Part shown: one piece after another, positions 11,279 to 22,903 of the stretch | How positions within the stretch are numbered: position 1 is the stretch's first letter | How the letters are laid out: each line of letters opens with the position of its first letter | Source of the DNA: Schaalia sp. JY-X169 | GTDB taxonomy: Bacteria; Actinomycetota; Actinomycetes; Actinomycetales; Actinomycetaceae | Reading direction: 5' to 3' | Length of the DNA: 64,000 nt | Assembly: GCF_014069575.1 (NCBI RefSeq) | Contig: NZ_CP059675.1 | Coordinates: 1 to 64,000, forward strand | Notes under the pieces: generated by a model | The model's database searches: none | Seen by the model: the letters and a program-made list of their open reading frames with translations, nothing else | Told to the model about the DNA's origin: nothing | Program-made: the position numbers and the translations under genes

Positions 11279-12337
11279 CTATGCTTGCGCCGGTGGCGGT
11301 GCTGCGCCCTCTGCCAATGTCCTTGTTACAGGTAGCGCATCGGTAGCCTGGGACGATATCCACTCCACCAGTTCCTCACGGACTTGCGCCCGGAGGTCAA
11401 ATAGGTCGCTTGAATCCGCCGCGCTGACCACGGCGCGAACGCGAACCATACCCCCGGTGGCGTCCTCTACTATGAGGCCGCTCGTCTTTCCGTCCCATAG
11501 GGGTGCCTTCGCAAGCACTTCCTCCAGTCTCTTGCGCAGGGAAGCGGGGCTAACCCGCCAGTCAACATCCAGTTGCACGACACCCATCATCTCGGAGGAG
11601 CCGTGGGTCCAGTTCTCAAATGGCGTTGTCGTGAAGTATGTCGACGGGAGCACTAGGTGGCGACCATCCCAAGTCTTCACAACCACGGTTGTGAGAGTTA
11701 CTTCCTCAACACGCCCTTGCTGTCCCGTTGCCACGATGAGGTCGCCAACGCGAACGGAGCCGCTGAACGCCAACTGAAGTCCGGCGAACACGTTTCCCAA
11801 GAGTGACTGGGCCGCGATACCGGCAATGACGGAGGCCACGCCGGCGGAGGCGAGGATGCTGGTTCCCACAGCCTCAGCTCCAGGAATCGTGAAGAAGGCA
11901 AAACCTAGCGCGACCAACCAAATCGCAGCATTTACGAAGCCGCGAATCAGGGAGAGCTGTGTTTGGATACGCCGCGAGTTTTGGTCATCGTCCGCTTCAA
12001 TGGGGTGGTGGGAGCGGATGTTGTTTACCGTCCCCGTGACGACAGAGGTGAGGAATCCGGCGGCTGCCGCCACAATTGCGATTACCAATATGTGTTGCAG
12101 GACTGCCTTTGAACCTTCATGTGGCCAAGATGTGGCTACAGCAATGAGGAGAAAGATGACCGCTGAGAGGACCAGAAGCTGGCGACGGGCACGCGTGTAC
12201 TGATCCATGAGCAGAGGGTGCCGACGCCGAAGAATTTGGGTAGACAGCCTGAGGATGATGAAGAGGGCGACTTCTGCCAGCACAGCCAGACCAACAGCCA
12301 GGGCAAAGCCGCCCAGGGAGCTCCACTCAAATCCCAT
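11279..12337 (-). CDS. MscS-family mechanosensitive ion channel
   Basis: Small-conductance mechanosensitive channels open on membrane tension and release solutes in hypo-osmotic shock. The 352-residue protein has four predicted membrane helices (around 8-30, 48-66, 80-100 and 138-160). The pore-helix/beta-domain junction follows, with the family pattern around SLLGNVFAGLQLAFSG and VRVGDLIV, then a cytoplasmic domain. The ATG at 12337 follows GGGAGGG. It stands alone on the minus strand, separated by the two tRNAs on one side and a divergent operon on the other. Confidence 0.9.
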   Translation of the reverse strand: MGFEWSSLGGFALAVGLAVLAEVALFIILRLSTQILRRRHPLLMDQYTRARRQLLVLSAVIFLLIAVATSWPHEGSKAVLQHILVIAIVAAAAGFLTSVVTGTVNNIRSHHPIEADDDQNSRRIQTQLSLIRGFVNAAIWLVALGFAFFTIPGAEAVGTSILASAGVASVIAGIAAQSLLGNVFAGLQLAFSGSVRVGDLIVATGQQGRVEEVTLTTVVVKTWDGRHLVLPSTYFTTTPFENWTHGSSEMMGVVQLDVDWRVSPASLRKRLEEVLAKAPLWDGKTSGLIVEDATGGMVRVRAVVSAADSSDLFDLRAQVREELVEWISSQATDALPVTRTLAEGAAPPPAQA

Positions 12338-12482
12338 GACCCTCCCAATCGTCCGTCTGGCTCAAGAACAGGGCCGAACCATTGACTGAATGGTGCACGC
12401 TCATCGTGGAATCGGTTCCCCTCTCTCTAAATACTACTTCTCAGGACTCGTTACGCTGGGTGAGACGTTTATAATCTAGTTA

Positions 12483-12499
12483 TTCTAGTATAGTTAGAA
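12483..12499 (+). promoter_or_regulatory. Inverted repeat over the -10 region of the 12.5-kb operon
   Basis: TTCTA (12483-12487) and TAGAA (12495-12499) form an inverted repeat around a likely -10, TATAGT (12489-12494). Seven bases separate that -10 from the ATG at 12502, so the transcript would be leaderless. The operon encodes a GntR/YtrA-type repressor, so autorepression through this site is a reasonable inference. No good -35 is visible. Confidence 0.45.
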
Positions 12500-12501
12500 C
12501 T

Positions 12502-13479
12502 ATGAGAAAGAACCTCGTGGCCTCCCTCGCAGTTGGCGTACCGCTTGTAGTCGGCGTGGTGACCACCGTGCTCGTCCTCATCTGGCTACCGCAGATCCCC
12601 AATCCCGCAGCGATTCACTGGGGGTTCAGTGGCACGCCGGATGGCTTTGCGCCAAGGTGGGTTTACCCACTGATGACTGCGGGACTCGCCGGGATTCTCC
12701 CGCTGGTCATGGGCGCAGCCGTGGTCGGGTCGGCATGGCAGACCGTGTACACGACCACCATACGCATGATCGTGGCCACCGCCGTGGGCCTGTCCTTCTT
12801 CCTAGGCACTATCTTGACGGGTTCGGTGTTTGTCCAACGGGGGGTTCCTTCCGCCGAGGACGCCCCCGGAATAGTGCCTCTGATCCTGGTGGGTCTGGTG
12901 GTGGCGATCGCATTCGGAGTCGCGGTGTATTCTTTGATGCCAGCCTCATCTCAGCGAAGTCCAGGTGGAGAGGCCGTTACGCCGCTCAAGTTGAACCCTG
13001 GGGAAGTGGTGGTGTGGACGTCCTCGGCAACCGGCAGTCTCCCGTTCACTGTCGTGGTGATCGGCATGTGCGTTGTGGTGGCGATGTTGGGCGTTTCAGG
13101 AGGGCCGCTTTACCTGCTGGTGGTAGCGGCTCTTGTTGCGGTGCTTCCCTTGGCGTTCGCGATGTTTCACGTGTCCGTTGGTCAGCGAGGTCTGCAAGTT
13201 CGCTCAGTGCTGGGATGGCCCAGGCAGCGTATCGGCCTTTCGCAAGTGACTTCGGTCAAGGTCGGAGAAGTGCACCCATTTCAACAGTGGGGTGGATGGG
13301 GATGGCGCAGCAACCCCCAGGGAACCGCGGTCGTCACGCGCAAAGGGCCTGCCTTACAGGTGGGACTCGCGAACGGTCGCATGTTCGTGGTTACGTGCGA
13401 GGACGCTCGGCGAGGCGCAGCCACACTAACCGCGCTTGTCGAGAGGGAACGTGAGGGACGTGATGCTGCTACTAGTTGA
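12502..13479 (+). CDS. DUF1648-containing membrane protein
   Basis: The first 55 residues contain a membrane helix followed by the DUF1648-type segment IHWGFSGTPDGFAPRW. Further helices lie near 55-80, 90-110, 125-145 and 175-225. The C-terminal 90 residues are soluble, with alternating strands resembling a membrane-linked PH-like domain. Proteins of this kind accompany YtrA-type GntR regulators in Gram-positive bacteria, often in envelope-stress operons. No ribosome-binding site precedes the ATG, fitting a leaderless message. The end overlaps the next gene by 17 nt. Its exact function is unknown. Confidence 0.8.
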   Translation: MRKNLVASLAVGVPLVVGVVTTVLVLIWLPQIPNPAAIHWGFSGTPDGFAPRWVYPLMTAGLAGILPLVMGAAVVGSAWQTVYTTTIRMIVATAVGLSFFLGTILTGSVFVQRGVPSAEDAPGIVPLILVGLVVAIAFGVAVYSLMPASSQRSPGGEAVTPLKLNPGEVVVWTSSATGSLPFTVVVIGMCVVVAMLGVSGGPLYLLVVAALVAVLPLAFAMFHVSVGQRGLQVRSVLGWPRQRIGLSQVTSVKVGEVHPFQQWGGWGWRSNPQGTAVVTRKGPALQVGLANGRMFVVTCEDARRGAATLTALVEREREGRDAATS

Positions 13480-13861
13480 CCAAACGTCGGATGAGCCGCT
13501 CTTCTCTCAGATCGCGGGGGAAATTCGCAAGCAGATCGCAACCGGGGAGATCGGCGCGGGCACGAGGCTCCCTTCGGCTCGTCTTCTTGCCGAGCAGTTG
13601 GGCATCAACCTGCACACGGTTCTCAAGGGCTACCAAATGCTGCGTGATGAGGGACTGGTGGAACTCCGACGCGGGCGGGGGGCAGTTGTGACCGAAAAGG
13701 CTGTCATTCTGGCCAGCCTCGCGACCGCCGCGGACGAACTACTGAATCAGGCACAACATGCGGGCATCGACGTTGAGGGCGTCATCTCATTGCTTCGCTC
13801 GCGCCGCGCAGATTTTAGTGACGCACGCAGCCCAACGGGTGTTGAATCGAACCATGACTGA
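13463..13861 (+). CDS. GntR-family transcriptional regulator, YtrA type
   Basis: This 132-residue protein is a winged helix-turn-helix of the GntR family. The DNA-binding part covers about residues 10-75, with PSARLLAEQLGINLHTV as the helix-turn-helix and LVELRRGRGAVV as the wing. Only about 55 helical residues follow, so there is no effector-binding domain; this is typical of the YtrA subfamily. ATG 13463 is preferred over upstream GTG and TTG codons because GAGGGA lies at 13453-13458. It is embedded between a membrane protein and NnrE with overlaps on both sides, indicating one operon. Confidence 0.88.
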   Translation: MLLLVDQTSDEPLFSQIAGEIRKQIATGEIGAGTRLPSARLLAEQLGINLHTVLKGYQMLRDEGLVELRRGRGAVVTEKAVILASLATAADELLNQAQHAGIDVEGVISLLRSRRADFSDARSPTGVESNHD

Positions 13862-14681
13862 CTACTATGCACGCCTGAAGATCTTCGAGGGCGCTTCGAA
13901 CAGCGTCCCAACCTATACTGCCGCGCAAGTCCGGGAGGCCGAACAACCTTTGCTCGAAGCCGGTGTCCCGCTAATGGCGAGGGCGTCATGGGCGCTGGCT
14001 CAAGTTGCACTAGCAGAGCTGGGATTGACCGAGGGCGAAAGGGGAGTTGCACCGGTCGCGCGGCCACGCGCCCTCGTCCTCGTCGGCAGTGGAAACAATG
14101 GAGGAGATGCGCTGTATGCGGGCGCATTGCTGGCGGATGCCGGGGTTCAGGTCGACGTGGTCCCGGTGGCGACCCGGTGGCACCCGAGCGGCATGGACGC
14201 GGCGCTTGCGGCTGGAGCCAAGCGGGTTTTACCGTTTGAGGTTAGCGAGACGCTGGAAGTAGTCGCCACTGCTGCTGGGAGTGAACGTCCTGATTCCCCC
14301 TACGACCTCGTCATTGATGGGATCCTGGGCACCGGCACGGGTCCCGACCCGTCTCTTCGTGGGGAAGCTGCGGACCTGGTTTCTGACATCTGGGACTTCT
14401 TAGACGGCGCAAGATACTGGCCCCAGGTGGTTGCAGTGGATATACCCAGCGGCATGCACCCTGACACGGGAGAATGTCCTGGCGTGTCCTTGGCGGCTGA
14501 CGTGACTGTGACGTTTGGTGGCGTCAAGCAGGGCTTGGTCAGGGACGACGCAAAGTGGTTGGTCGGCGAAGTAATTCTGGTGCAAATCGGGCTCGAGGAC
14601 GAGCTGGCAAAAGTGGATGCGACCGGTGAAGCGGAAGTTCAGAGGATATTGCCGGTCGGTGACACGATTGTGGATGACTAG
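13854..14681 (+). CDS. nnrE: NAD(P)H-hydrate epimerase
   Basis: The YjeF N-terminal domain interconverts R and S forms of hydrated NAD(P)H so that a dehydratase can restore the cofactor. Motifs include the nucleotide-loop segment GSGNNGGD (about residue 80), DGILGTGTG and VDIPSGMHPDTGE. The 275-residue protein ends after this domain. The ADP/ATP-dependent dehydratase domain that is often fused in actinobacteria is absent here, so NnrD must be encoded elsewhere or be missing. ATG 13854 overlaps the regulator stop by 8 nt. Confidence 0.88.
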   Translation: MTDYYARLKIFEGASNSVPTYTAAQVREAEQPLLEAGVPLMARASWALAQVALAELGLTEGERGVAPVARPRALVLVGSGNNGGDALYAGALLADAGVQVDVVPVATRWHPSGMDAALAAGAKRVLPFEVSETLEVVATAAGSERPDSPYDLVIDGILGTGTGPDPSLRGEAADLVSDIWDFLDGARYWPQVVAVDIPSGMHPDTGECPGVSLAADVTVTFGGVKQGLVRDDAKWLVGEVILVQIGLEDELAKVDATGEAEVQRILPVGDTIVDD

Positions 14682-14824
14682 CGACTTTCCTTGGCCTCCC
14701 GTCGGAAAGGTCATTTGTCGGAACCCCTTGTTAGGGTTTCTATATAGAACAAATGTTCGATTGGGTGGGTTCGCTGCTGGGTCTCTGGTCGACTCGGACA
14801 GTTAGGTATGGGAAGAGGTGGGTC

Positions 14825-16411
14825 ATGGTTGAGATGGTTGCTACCGGCACGGCATCCTCAACTGGAGCGACGGTGCGCGCGCTGCAAGACGCACTAGCCA
14901 TCCTGCCAACCGCGGCAGAACTTGCTGCCATGCCAAGCCCTGACTTGTTGGAGCTCACGAGGGTGGCAGCATTCGCCGTGAGGCGGTTAGAGGGCGTGGA
15001 GGTTGCTTGCGCTGGCGCATTGGATCGAAACCTCTCCTCCATAGAAGTGGATCAGGTCCTAGAAGATCAGGTTGGATATGTGAACACTGCAGAACTGGTG
15101 CGGAACGTTACTGGTTCAACTCTGAATCGAGCCCGTCAACGCGTCAGGCTAGCAGCGGAAGTCCTCCCCAGACCTGGATGCCGTGGTGATGAGGAATGGG
15201 GTAGAGCTCCCTTTGCTCTAGTTGCTGCGGGCCTTGATGCGGGGTGCCTGACCGAACTGGGTGCGGCGAAGATTGTTGCGACTGTTTCTAAGCAGGTGCT
15301 TGCACCCACCGAAACATCTATGGAGATGGAGACCTACCTTGTGGGTCGCGCTCTTGGCATGACAACCACGCGGGAATCCGTTGACTCTGTCGAAGGAGCT
15401 GCCGCTCCCAGTCGTGCCGAGGTATTTGAAGCAATCCGCGCCATGGCATCCCCGAGCGCCGCGGGACCTGTGATGGCCATGCACTTTGATGAGTTGCGTA
15501 AGGCGTGCACAGATGCTGAGGTGGAGTGGCTGGACTTCCAGGTGACATTTGAAGATCGCATGACCTGTGAGGAGCGGTGCTTCTCGATTGGGCGCGAACG
15601 TGAAGGGCTGGTGCCGATCCGCGGGAAGCTTCTCCCCGAAGTTGCCGCCACGTTGGAAGCCATGGTCAACGCGATTACTTCGCCGCGAACCACTGTGGGA
15701 GGGGTGGAGGGGGTCTCCTACCGTCCAGCCGTACCCGACTTGAGTGATCCCACAACCGCAGCAGAGAACCGCGCCCGCTTCATGCTTGAAAATGGTATCG
15801 AGCACGGTACCCCGACCCAGCTGCGCCATGACGCATTGGCCGCGATCCTCAACGTGGCTGCGACCTCAAAGGGCCTCCCCTCTCTGGGTGGAGGGCCGCT
15901 GACCGTGATGATTCAAACCACCCAAGAGGACATGCAGCAGCGTCGCGCAGGCACGGTCCAGACCAACCAGGGGCAACTCCGCATCTCTGGCATAGGGGTG
16001 GCTCATGCTACCTGTGCCGGATCTATCCAGTACTACGCCACCAACTCCAAGGGAAAGATCATTGAGTTGGGAAACCGGCAGCGAATCTTCACCGCTAATC
16101 AGAGGCGTGCAATCCTGGCAAGGGATGGTGGATGTGTAATACCGGGCTGCCAGACACCCGCTGACTGGTGCGAAATCCACCACGTCACTCCCCATGCTCA
16201 GGGCGGAGCGACGCATACCGACAATGGGGTGCTGCTGTGCTATTCGCATCACCGCCACATTGAGGCAAACGGGTGGAATGTGCGAATGGAGGACGGTGTT
16301 CCTCACGTTAGGGCGCCAGAGTGGAGGGACCCAAGCCAATCTTGGTGGCGAATCGAGAAACATAAGCCGCCGCGCGTTTTAAGGCGTCCGTCTGCCTTCC
16401 CAGAGACCTAA
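14825..16411 (+). CDS. DUF222 and HNH endonuclease domain protein
   Basis: The 528-residue product has a DUF222 region (about 20-330, also known as the 13E12-repeat family) and a C-terminal HNH nuclease domain. The latter has the zinc-finger-like pair CVIPGC, the catalytic stretch EIHHVTPHAQGG and LCYSHHRHIE. The family is numerous in actinobacteria; its biological role is not settled. ATG 14825 follows GAAGAGGTG; an ATG 24 codons upstream (14753) has no ribosome-binding site and was not chosen. It is followed by a strong terminator hairpin. Confidence 0.87.
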   Translation: MVEMVATGTASSTGATVRALQDALAILPTAAELAAMPSPDLLELTRVAAFAVRRLEGVEVACAGALDRNLSSIEVDQVLEDQVGYVNTAELVRNVTGSTLNRARQRVRLAAEVLPRPGCRGDEEWGRAPFALVAAGLDAGCLTELGAAKIVATVSKQVLAPTETSMEMETYLVGRALGMTTTRESVDSVEGAAAPSRAEVFEAIRAMASPSAAGPVMAMHFDELRKACTDAEVEWLDFQVTFEDRMTCEERCFSIGREREGLVPIRGKLLPEVAATLEAMVNAITSPRTTVGGVEGVSYRPAVPDLSDPTTAAENRARFMLENGIEHGTPTQLRHDALAAILNVAATSKGLPSLGGGPLTVMIQTTQEDMQQRRAGTVQTNQGQLRISGIGVAHATCAGSIQYYATNSKGKIIELGNRQRIFTANQRRAILARDGGCVIPGCQTPADWCEIHHVTPHAQGGATHTDNGVLLCYSHHRHIEANGWNVRMEDGVPHVRAPEWRDPSQSWWRIEKHKPPRVLRRPSAFPET

Positions 16412-16424
16412 GTGCCTGAGAGAA

Positions 16425-16462
16425 GTGGGGCGCGCCCGAAAACTCTTCGAAGCGCGCCCCAC
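16425..16462. terminator. Bidirectional terminator hairpin
   Basis: GTGGGGCGCGC (16425-16435) and GCGCGCCCCAC (16452-16462) form a perfect 11-bp stem with a 16-nt loop. It lies between the ends of the convergent HNH gene and bglA and probably stops transcription from both sides. T tracts are short. Confidence 0.75.
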
Positions 16463-16486
16463 TGGTTTGGCAGCTACCCCGGGGGA

Positions 16487-19902
<3,416 letters not shown>

Positions 19903-19939
19903 TTCATATCCTTCGTTGGATTTGTTCTTGTGGTTGTAA

Positions 19940-20014
19940 GGGGTTCTTGAAACAAGAACCCCACAGTTCTGCAGGTGCAGAAATGCGGGGTAAAGCCAAC
20001 TGAATGTAACTCCC
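19940..20014 (-). promoter_or_regulatory. Candidate antiterminator site and hairpin before bglP
   Basis: On the minus strand, the segment complementary to 19987-20014 runs from GGGAGTTAC to TTTACCCC. It resembles the ribonucleic antiterminator targets of BglG/LicT proteins, which carry a GTTAC-type motif flanked by pairing ends. Downstream, 19940-19962 forms a 10-bp stem GGGGTTCTTG/CAAGAACCCC. Unlike textbook cases the two elements are separated by about 24 nt and the T tract is weak, so the mechanism is inferred from position between bglG and bglP. Confidence 0.45.
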
Positions 20015-20050
20015 GGGGTTCGCCACCCTCATTGGTGACGGTTGCTGATG

Positions 20051-20887
20051 CTACTTGGAGGCATCAACAAACGTGTGAACGTGTAGTAGTAGGTACCCCC
20101 TTTCCGCGTCTCCGATGGGTTGTCCGAACGATTCCTCAACGTAGAGAGAAATCGATTCAACAATCTCGCGGGCAACCGGTGACGCCTCTTCATACATGAC
20201 TTGGAAGAGGCGGTTGTTCTCTGGTTCTTGCACCATGTCCGGGTGGGCAATACGGTTGAGGAGGAATCGCAGATGGGTTACAAACCGCGAATAGCCCAGA
20301 GAATTCCTGTCCAGGGAGCGATTTAGCTTGTACTCGACGAGGGTGACAACCCGCAGAACATGCATGGTGTCGTCAATGCTCTGAGGCATCGTAGAGGCAT
20401 CTTGATTGTTGATCATGTGCAGTGCGATTGCGGTTGCTTCTGAGTGGGGGATCGACATTTTTTGGGGCCCGTTGGCGAGTTCCTCAATCATCCACTTGGC
20501 GCCCTCGTACTCATTGGGATGCAGCTTCTTGACGATCCACCGAAACGGATGCTCATCGTCGGGGTAGGTGCGTGTCTCAGAGTTGCGCAAGTGATCAACC
20601 AGAGAGAAAAGCATGCTGGGGCGGAACGTATATCCGAGCTTTTCCTCGGCTCGGTTCACCAGGGTCTTCACCGCAATGAGGTCTCTGGAGTCAAGTTGCT
20701 CAAGCAAACCTAGATTCAACTTCTCCAGTTCATCACTGGTGAATGGGAAACGCATATCCACCTTCGTTGGGTCGACTGCGTCGCCAGGCTTCTTCCCGAA
20801 ACCACACCCTGTGCCGATGACAATGACGTGGCGATCGTGGATGCGTGCGAGGACGATGCTGTTGTTGTAGACCTTGACAACTTTCAT
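20051..20887 (-). CDS. bglG: BglG/LicT-family transcriptional antiterminator
   Basis: BglG proteins bind nascent RNA and prevent termination when the beta-glucoside PTS is active. The 278-residue protein has the RNA-binding domain (about 1-55, MKVVKVYNNSIVL and GTGCGFGKKPGD) and two PRD domains (about 65-170 and 170-275) with regulatory histidines in LVDHL and KLHPNEYEG. The start is ATG 20887, preceded on its strand by GGGGGTG. An in-frame extension to 21103 runs through the leader terminator and is not used. Gene order matches the E. coli bgl operon. Confidence 0.93.
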   Translation of the reverse strand: MKVVKVYNNSIVLARIHDRHVIVIGTGCGFGKKPGDAVDPTKVDMRFPFTSDELEKLNLGLLEQLDSRDLIAVKTLVNRAEEKLGYTFRPSMLFSLVDHLRNSETRTYPDDEHPFRWIVKKLHPNEYEGAKWMIEELANGPQKMSIPHSEATAIALHMINNQDASTMPQSIDDTMHVLRVVTLVEYKLNRSLDRNSLGYSRFVTHLRFLLNRIAHPDMVQEPENNRLFQVMYEEASPVAREIVESISLYVEESFGQPIGDAERGYLLLHVHTFVDASK

Positions 20888-20909
20888 TTGAGCACCCCCT
20901 TTGTGCATG

Positions 20910-20970
20910 AAAAAAGCCACTCCGCATCCCCAAAGTAACGGGGTTGAGAGTGGCGCTCTGACGATAACGC
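20910..20970 (-). promoter_or_regulatory. Leader attenuator of the bgl operon
   Basis: The bglG leader has a terminator: GCCACTC and GAGTGGC arms (20948-20954 and 20916-20922) with an inner CCCC/GGGG stem, followed on the minus strand by TTTTTT. Overlapping its upstream arm (complement of about 20952-20970) is a segment sharing GTTA...TCAG...GC with the candidate site before bglP. No minus-strand gene ends just upstream, so the terminator serves the leader itself. That is the layout expected for BglG antitermination. Confidence 0.65.
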
Positions 20971-21067
20971 TTCCGACCAATCTGAAACTAACACAGTCAG
21001 ATGCTCCGCGCAAGGAACTTGAGACGGTAGCGTTGCTACAACAACAAATGTGAAGGAAGTGGGCGGT

Positions 21068-22903
21068 GTGGTCGAAGTGATGTTGACCGCGTGGGGTGAG
21101 CAATTGGATTCGCTCAACCCTTTACCGGACTACCCACGCCCCCAGATGGTGCGCGCCGACTGGACAAACTTGAACGGGCCCTGGAAGTACGCCATTGTTG
21201 ACAGTCAGGAAGACGCCGTAGGCCCGATGACGGCGCCCGATTGGCAGGGTGAGATCATTGTTCCGTTCTCTCCCGAGGTGCCGCTGTCCGGGGTAAACCG
21301 GACGCTGATGCCTTCACAAACCCTCTGGTACCAGCGGACATTTACCGTCGAGGACGGTGCGGTGGATGGACGCCACCGCGTCCTCCTGCACTTTGGGGCA
21401 GTTGATCAAAGTTGCCGTGTTGCCGTCGATGGTGTCGAGGTCGGGGGCAACATCGGTGGCTATCTACCCTTTACCATCGACATCACGGACGCACTTTCTC
21501 CTCATGCCTCCAGTCCCACAGAGCACACGGTGACCGTGGCGGTTCGGGATGTCACAGACACCTCCTACTTCGCAACGGGAAAGCAGTCGTCCACACCGGG
21601 CGGCATTTGGTACACCCCGCAGTCCGGGATCTGGCAGACCGTGTGGATTGAGGTTGTTCCGGACGCCCACATCCACAAGCTCGTTTTCACCCCAGGTTTG
21701 GACAGTGTGGAGGTGACGGTGGTTGCCGGTGGCGAAGGAACGGCCCGACTGCAGATTGGCGCGCCAGCCCTATATCGAGACGGTTTGCACTCTTCCACAC
21801 CGCGCGGGGAAAGCGACCTCGATGTGGATATCCCCGTCAATGAGCCGACTGTTGTCCCAGTGGTGAATCCACAGTGGTGGTCCCCAGAGAATCCATTCCT
21901 CTACCCTGTGCGGGTCACTTACGACGAGGACGAAGTCACCTCATACTTCGCACTACGCACCCTGGGGGTGGGCGAGCGGGAGGACGGTCATCCCGCCCTC
22001 CTCCTCAACGGCGAACCCTACTTCGCGGTCGGCCTCCTGGACCAGGGATACTGGCCCGATGGTGGATACACTGCCCCCGCTGACGAAGCCCTCATCTTCG
22101 ACATCACCACCGCCAAAGACATGGGCTACAACATGCTGCGCAAGCACATCAAGGTTGAGCCACAGCGCTGGTATCACAACTGTGATCGCCTGGGGATGCT
22201 GGTGTGGCAAGACGCGGTCAATGGGGGGCGACCGCCACGCAAATCACTGCAGGTCAGTCGCGCCGTTGTACCCTACTGGCTTCCCGACCGCCCCACGCGA
22301 CTGCTGGGGCGCCAGGACAGCGACGGGCTGCGCATGTTCGCGGCGGAACTGGCTGACATGATCGAGCTGCTCTACTCGACGCCCTCTGTCGTCATGTGGG
22401 TGCCGTTCAATGAGGGATGGGGTCAGTTCGATGCCGCCCTCGTCGCCGAAATGGTCCGCGGTCTGGATCCGACCCGGCCTGTGGATCACGCTTCTGGGTG
22501 GTTTGACCAGGGCGGGGGCGACCTGTTTTCCCGTCATGTCTACTTCCGACCTCCGACGATGGTGGGACGAGGGCGACCGGCGAGCGACAGACGCGTCCTC
22601 GCCCTCACCGAATACGGGGGGCTGGGGTTGGCTATTGCCAATCACAGGTGGGGTGGGTCGACGTTTGGCTACCAAAACTACCCGGACGAGGCCGCTCTGG
22701 CCGCCGCATTCACCAAGCTTCACGCCGTGGATCTGCCCAAGGTTGTCAGCCGGGGGCTGGGTGCAACGGTGTACACGCAGTTAAGTGACGTGGAAGAAGA
22801 GGTCAATGGCCTGCTCACCTACGACAGGCGCGTCCTCAAAATCCCGGCGGAGACGGTGTGTGCGCTGAACAAAGGTCTACGCGAGCGAGCGGCCGGGCTG
22901 TAG
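21068..22903 (+). CDS. Glycoside hydrolase family 2 protein
   Basis: A 611-residue GH2-type enzyme, possibly a beta-galactosidase or beta-glucuronidase relative. The N-terminal jelly-roll sugar-binding domain (about 30-190, LNGPWKYAI, WYQRTFTV) is followed by an Ig-like domain and a TIM barrel. The barrel has the acid/base glutamate in PFNEGWGQFD and the nucleophile in LTEYGGLG. No signal peptide is visible, so it is intracellular. GTG 21068 follows AAGGAAG; GTG 21050 has no ribosome-binding site. The gene diverges from the bgl operon and its 3' end overlaps the convergent permease gene by 27 nt. The substrate is not predictable. Confidence 0.85.
   Translation: MVEVMLTAWGEQLDSLNPLPDYPRPQMVRADWTNLNGPWKYAIVDSQEDAVGPMTAPDWQGEIIVPFSPEVPLSGVNRTLMPSQTLWYQRTFTVEDGAVDGRHRVLLHFGAVDQSCRVAVDGVEVGGNIGGYLPFTIDITDALSPHASSPTEHTVTVAVRDVTDTSYFATGKQSSTPGGIWYTPQSGIWQTVWIEVVPDAHIHKLVFTPGLDSVEVTVVAGGEGTARLQIGAPALYRDGLHSSTPRGESDLDVDIPVNEPTVVPVVNPQWWSPENPFLYPVRVTYDEDEVTSYFALRTLGVGEREDGHPALLLNGEPYFAVGLLDQGYWPDGGYTAPADEALIFDITTAKDMGYNMLRKHIKVEPQRWYHNCDRLGMLVWQDAVNGGRPPRKSLQVSRAVVPYWLPDRPTRLLGRQDSDGLRMFAAELADMIELLYSTPSVVMWVPFNEGWGQFDAALVAEMVRGLDPTRPVDHASGWFDQGGGDLFSRHVYFRPPTMVGRGRPASDRRVLALTEYGGLGLAIANHRWGGSTFGYQNYPDEAALAAAFTKLHAVDLPKVVSRGLGATVYTQLSDVEEEVNGLLTYDRRVLKIPAETVCALNKGLRERAAGL

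Noticed and set aside
20888-21103. N-terminal extension of the bglG frame
   Set aside because: It would translate through the leader terminator and lacks the family's MKVVKV start; ATG 20887 has a strong ribosome-binding site.
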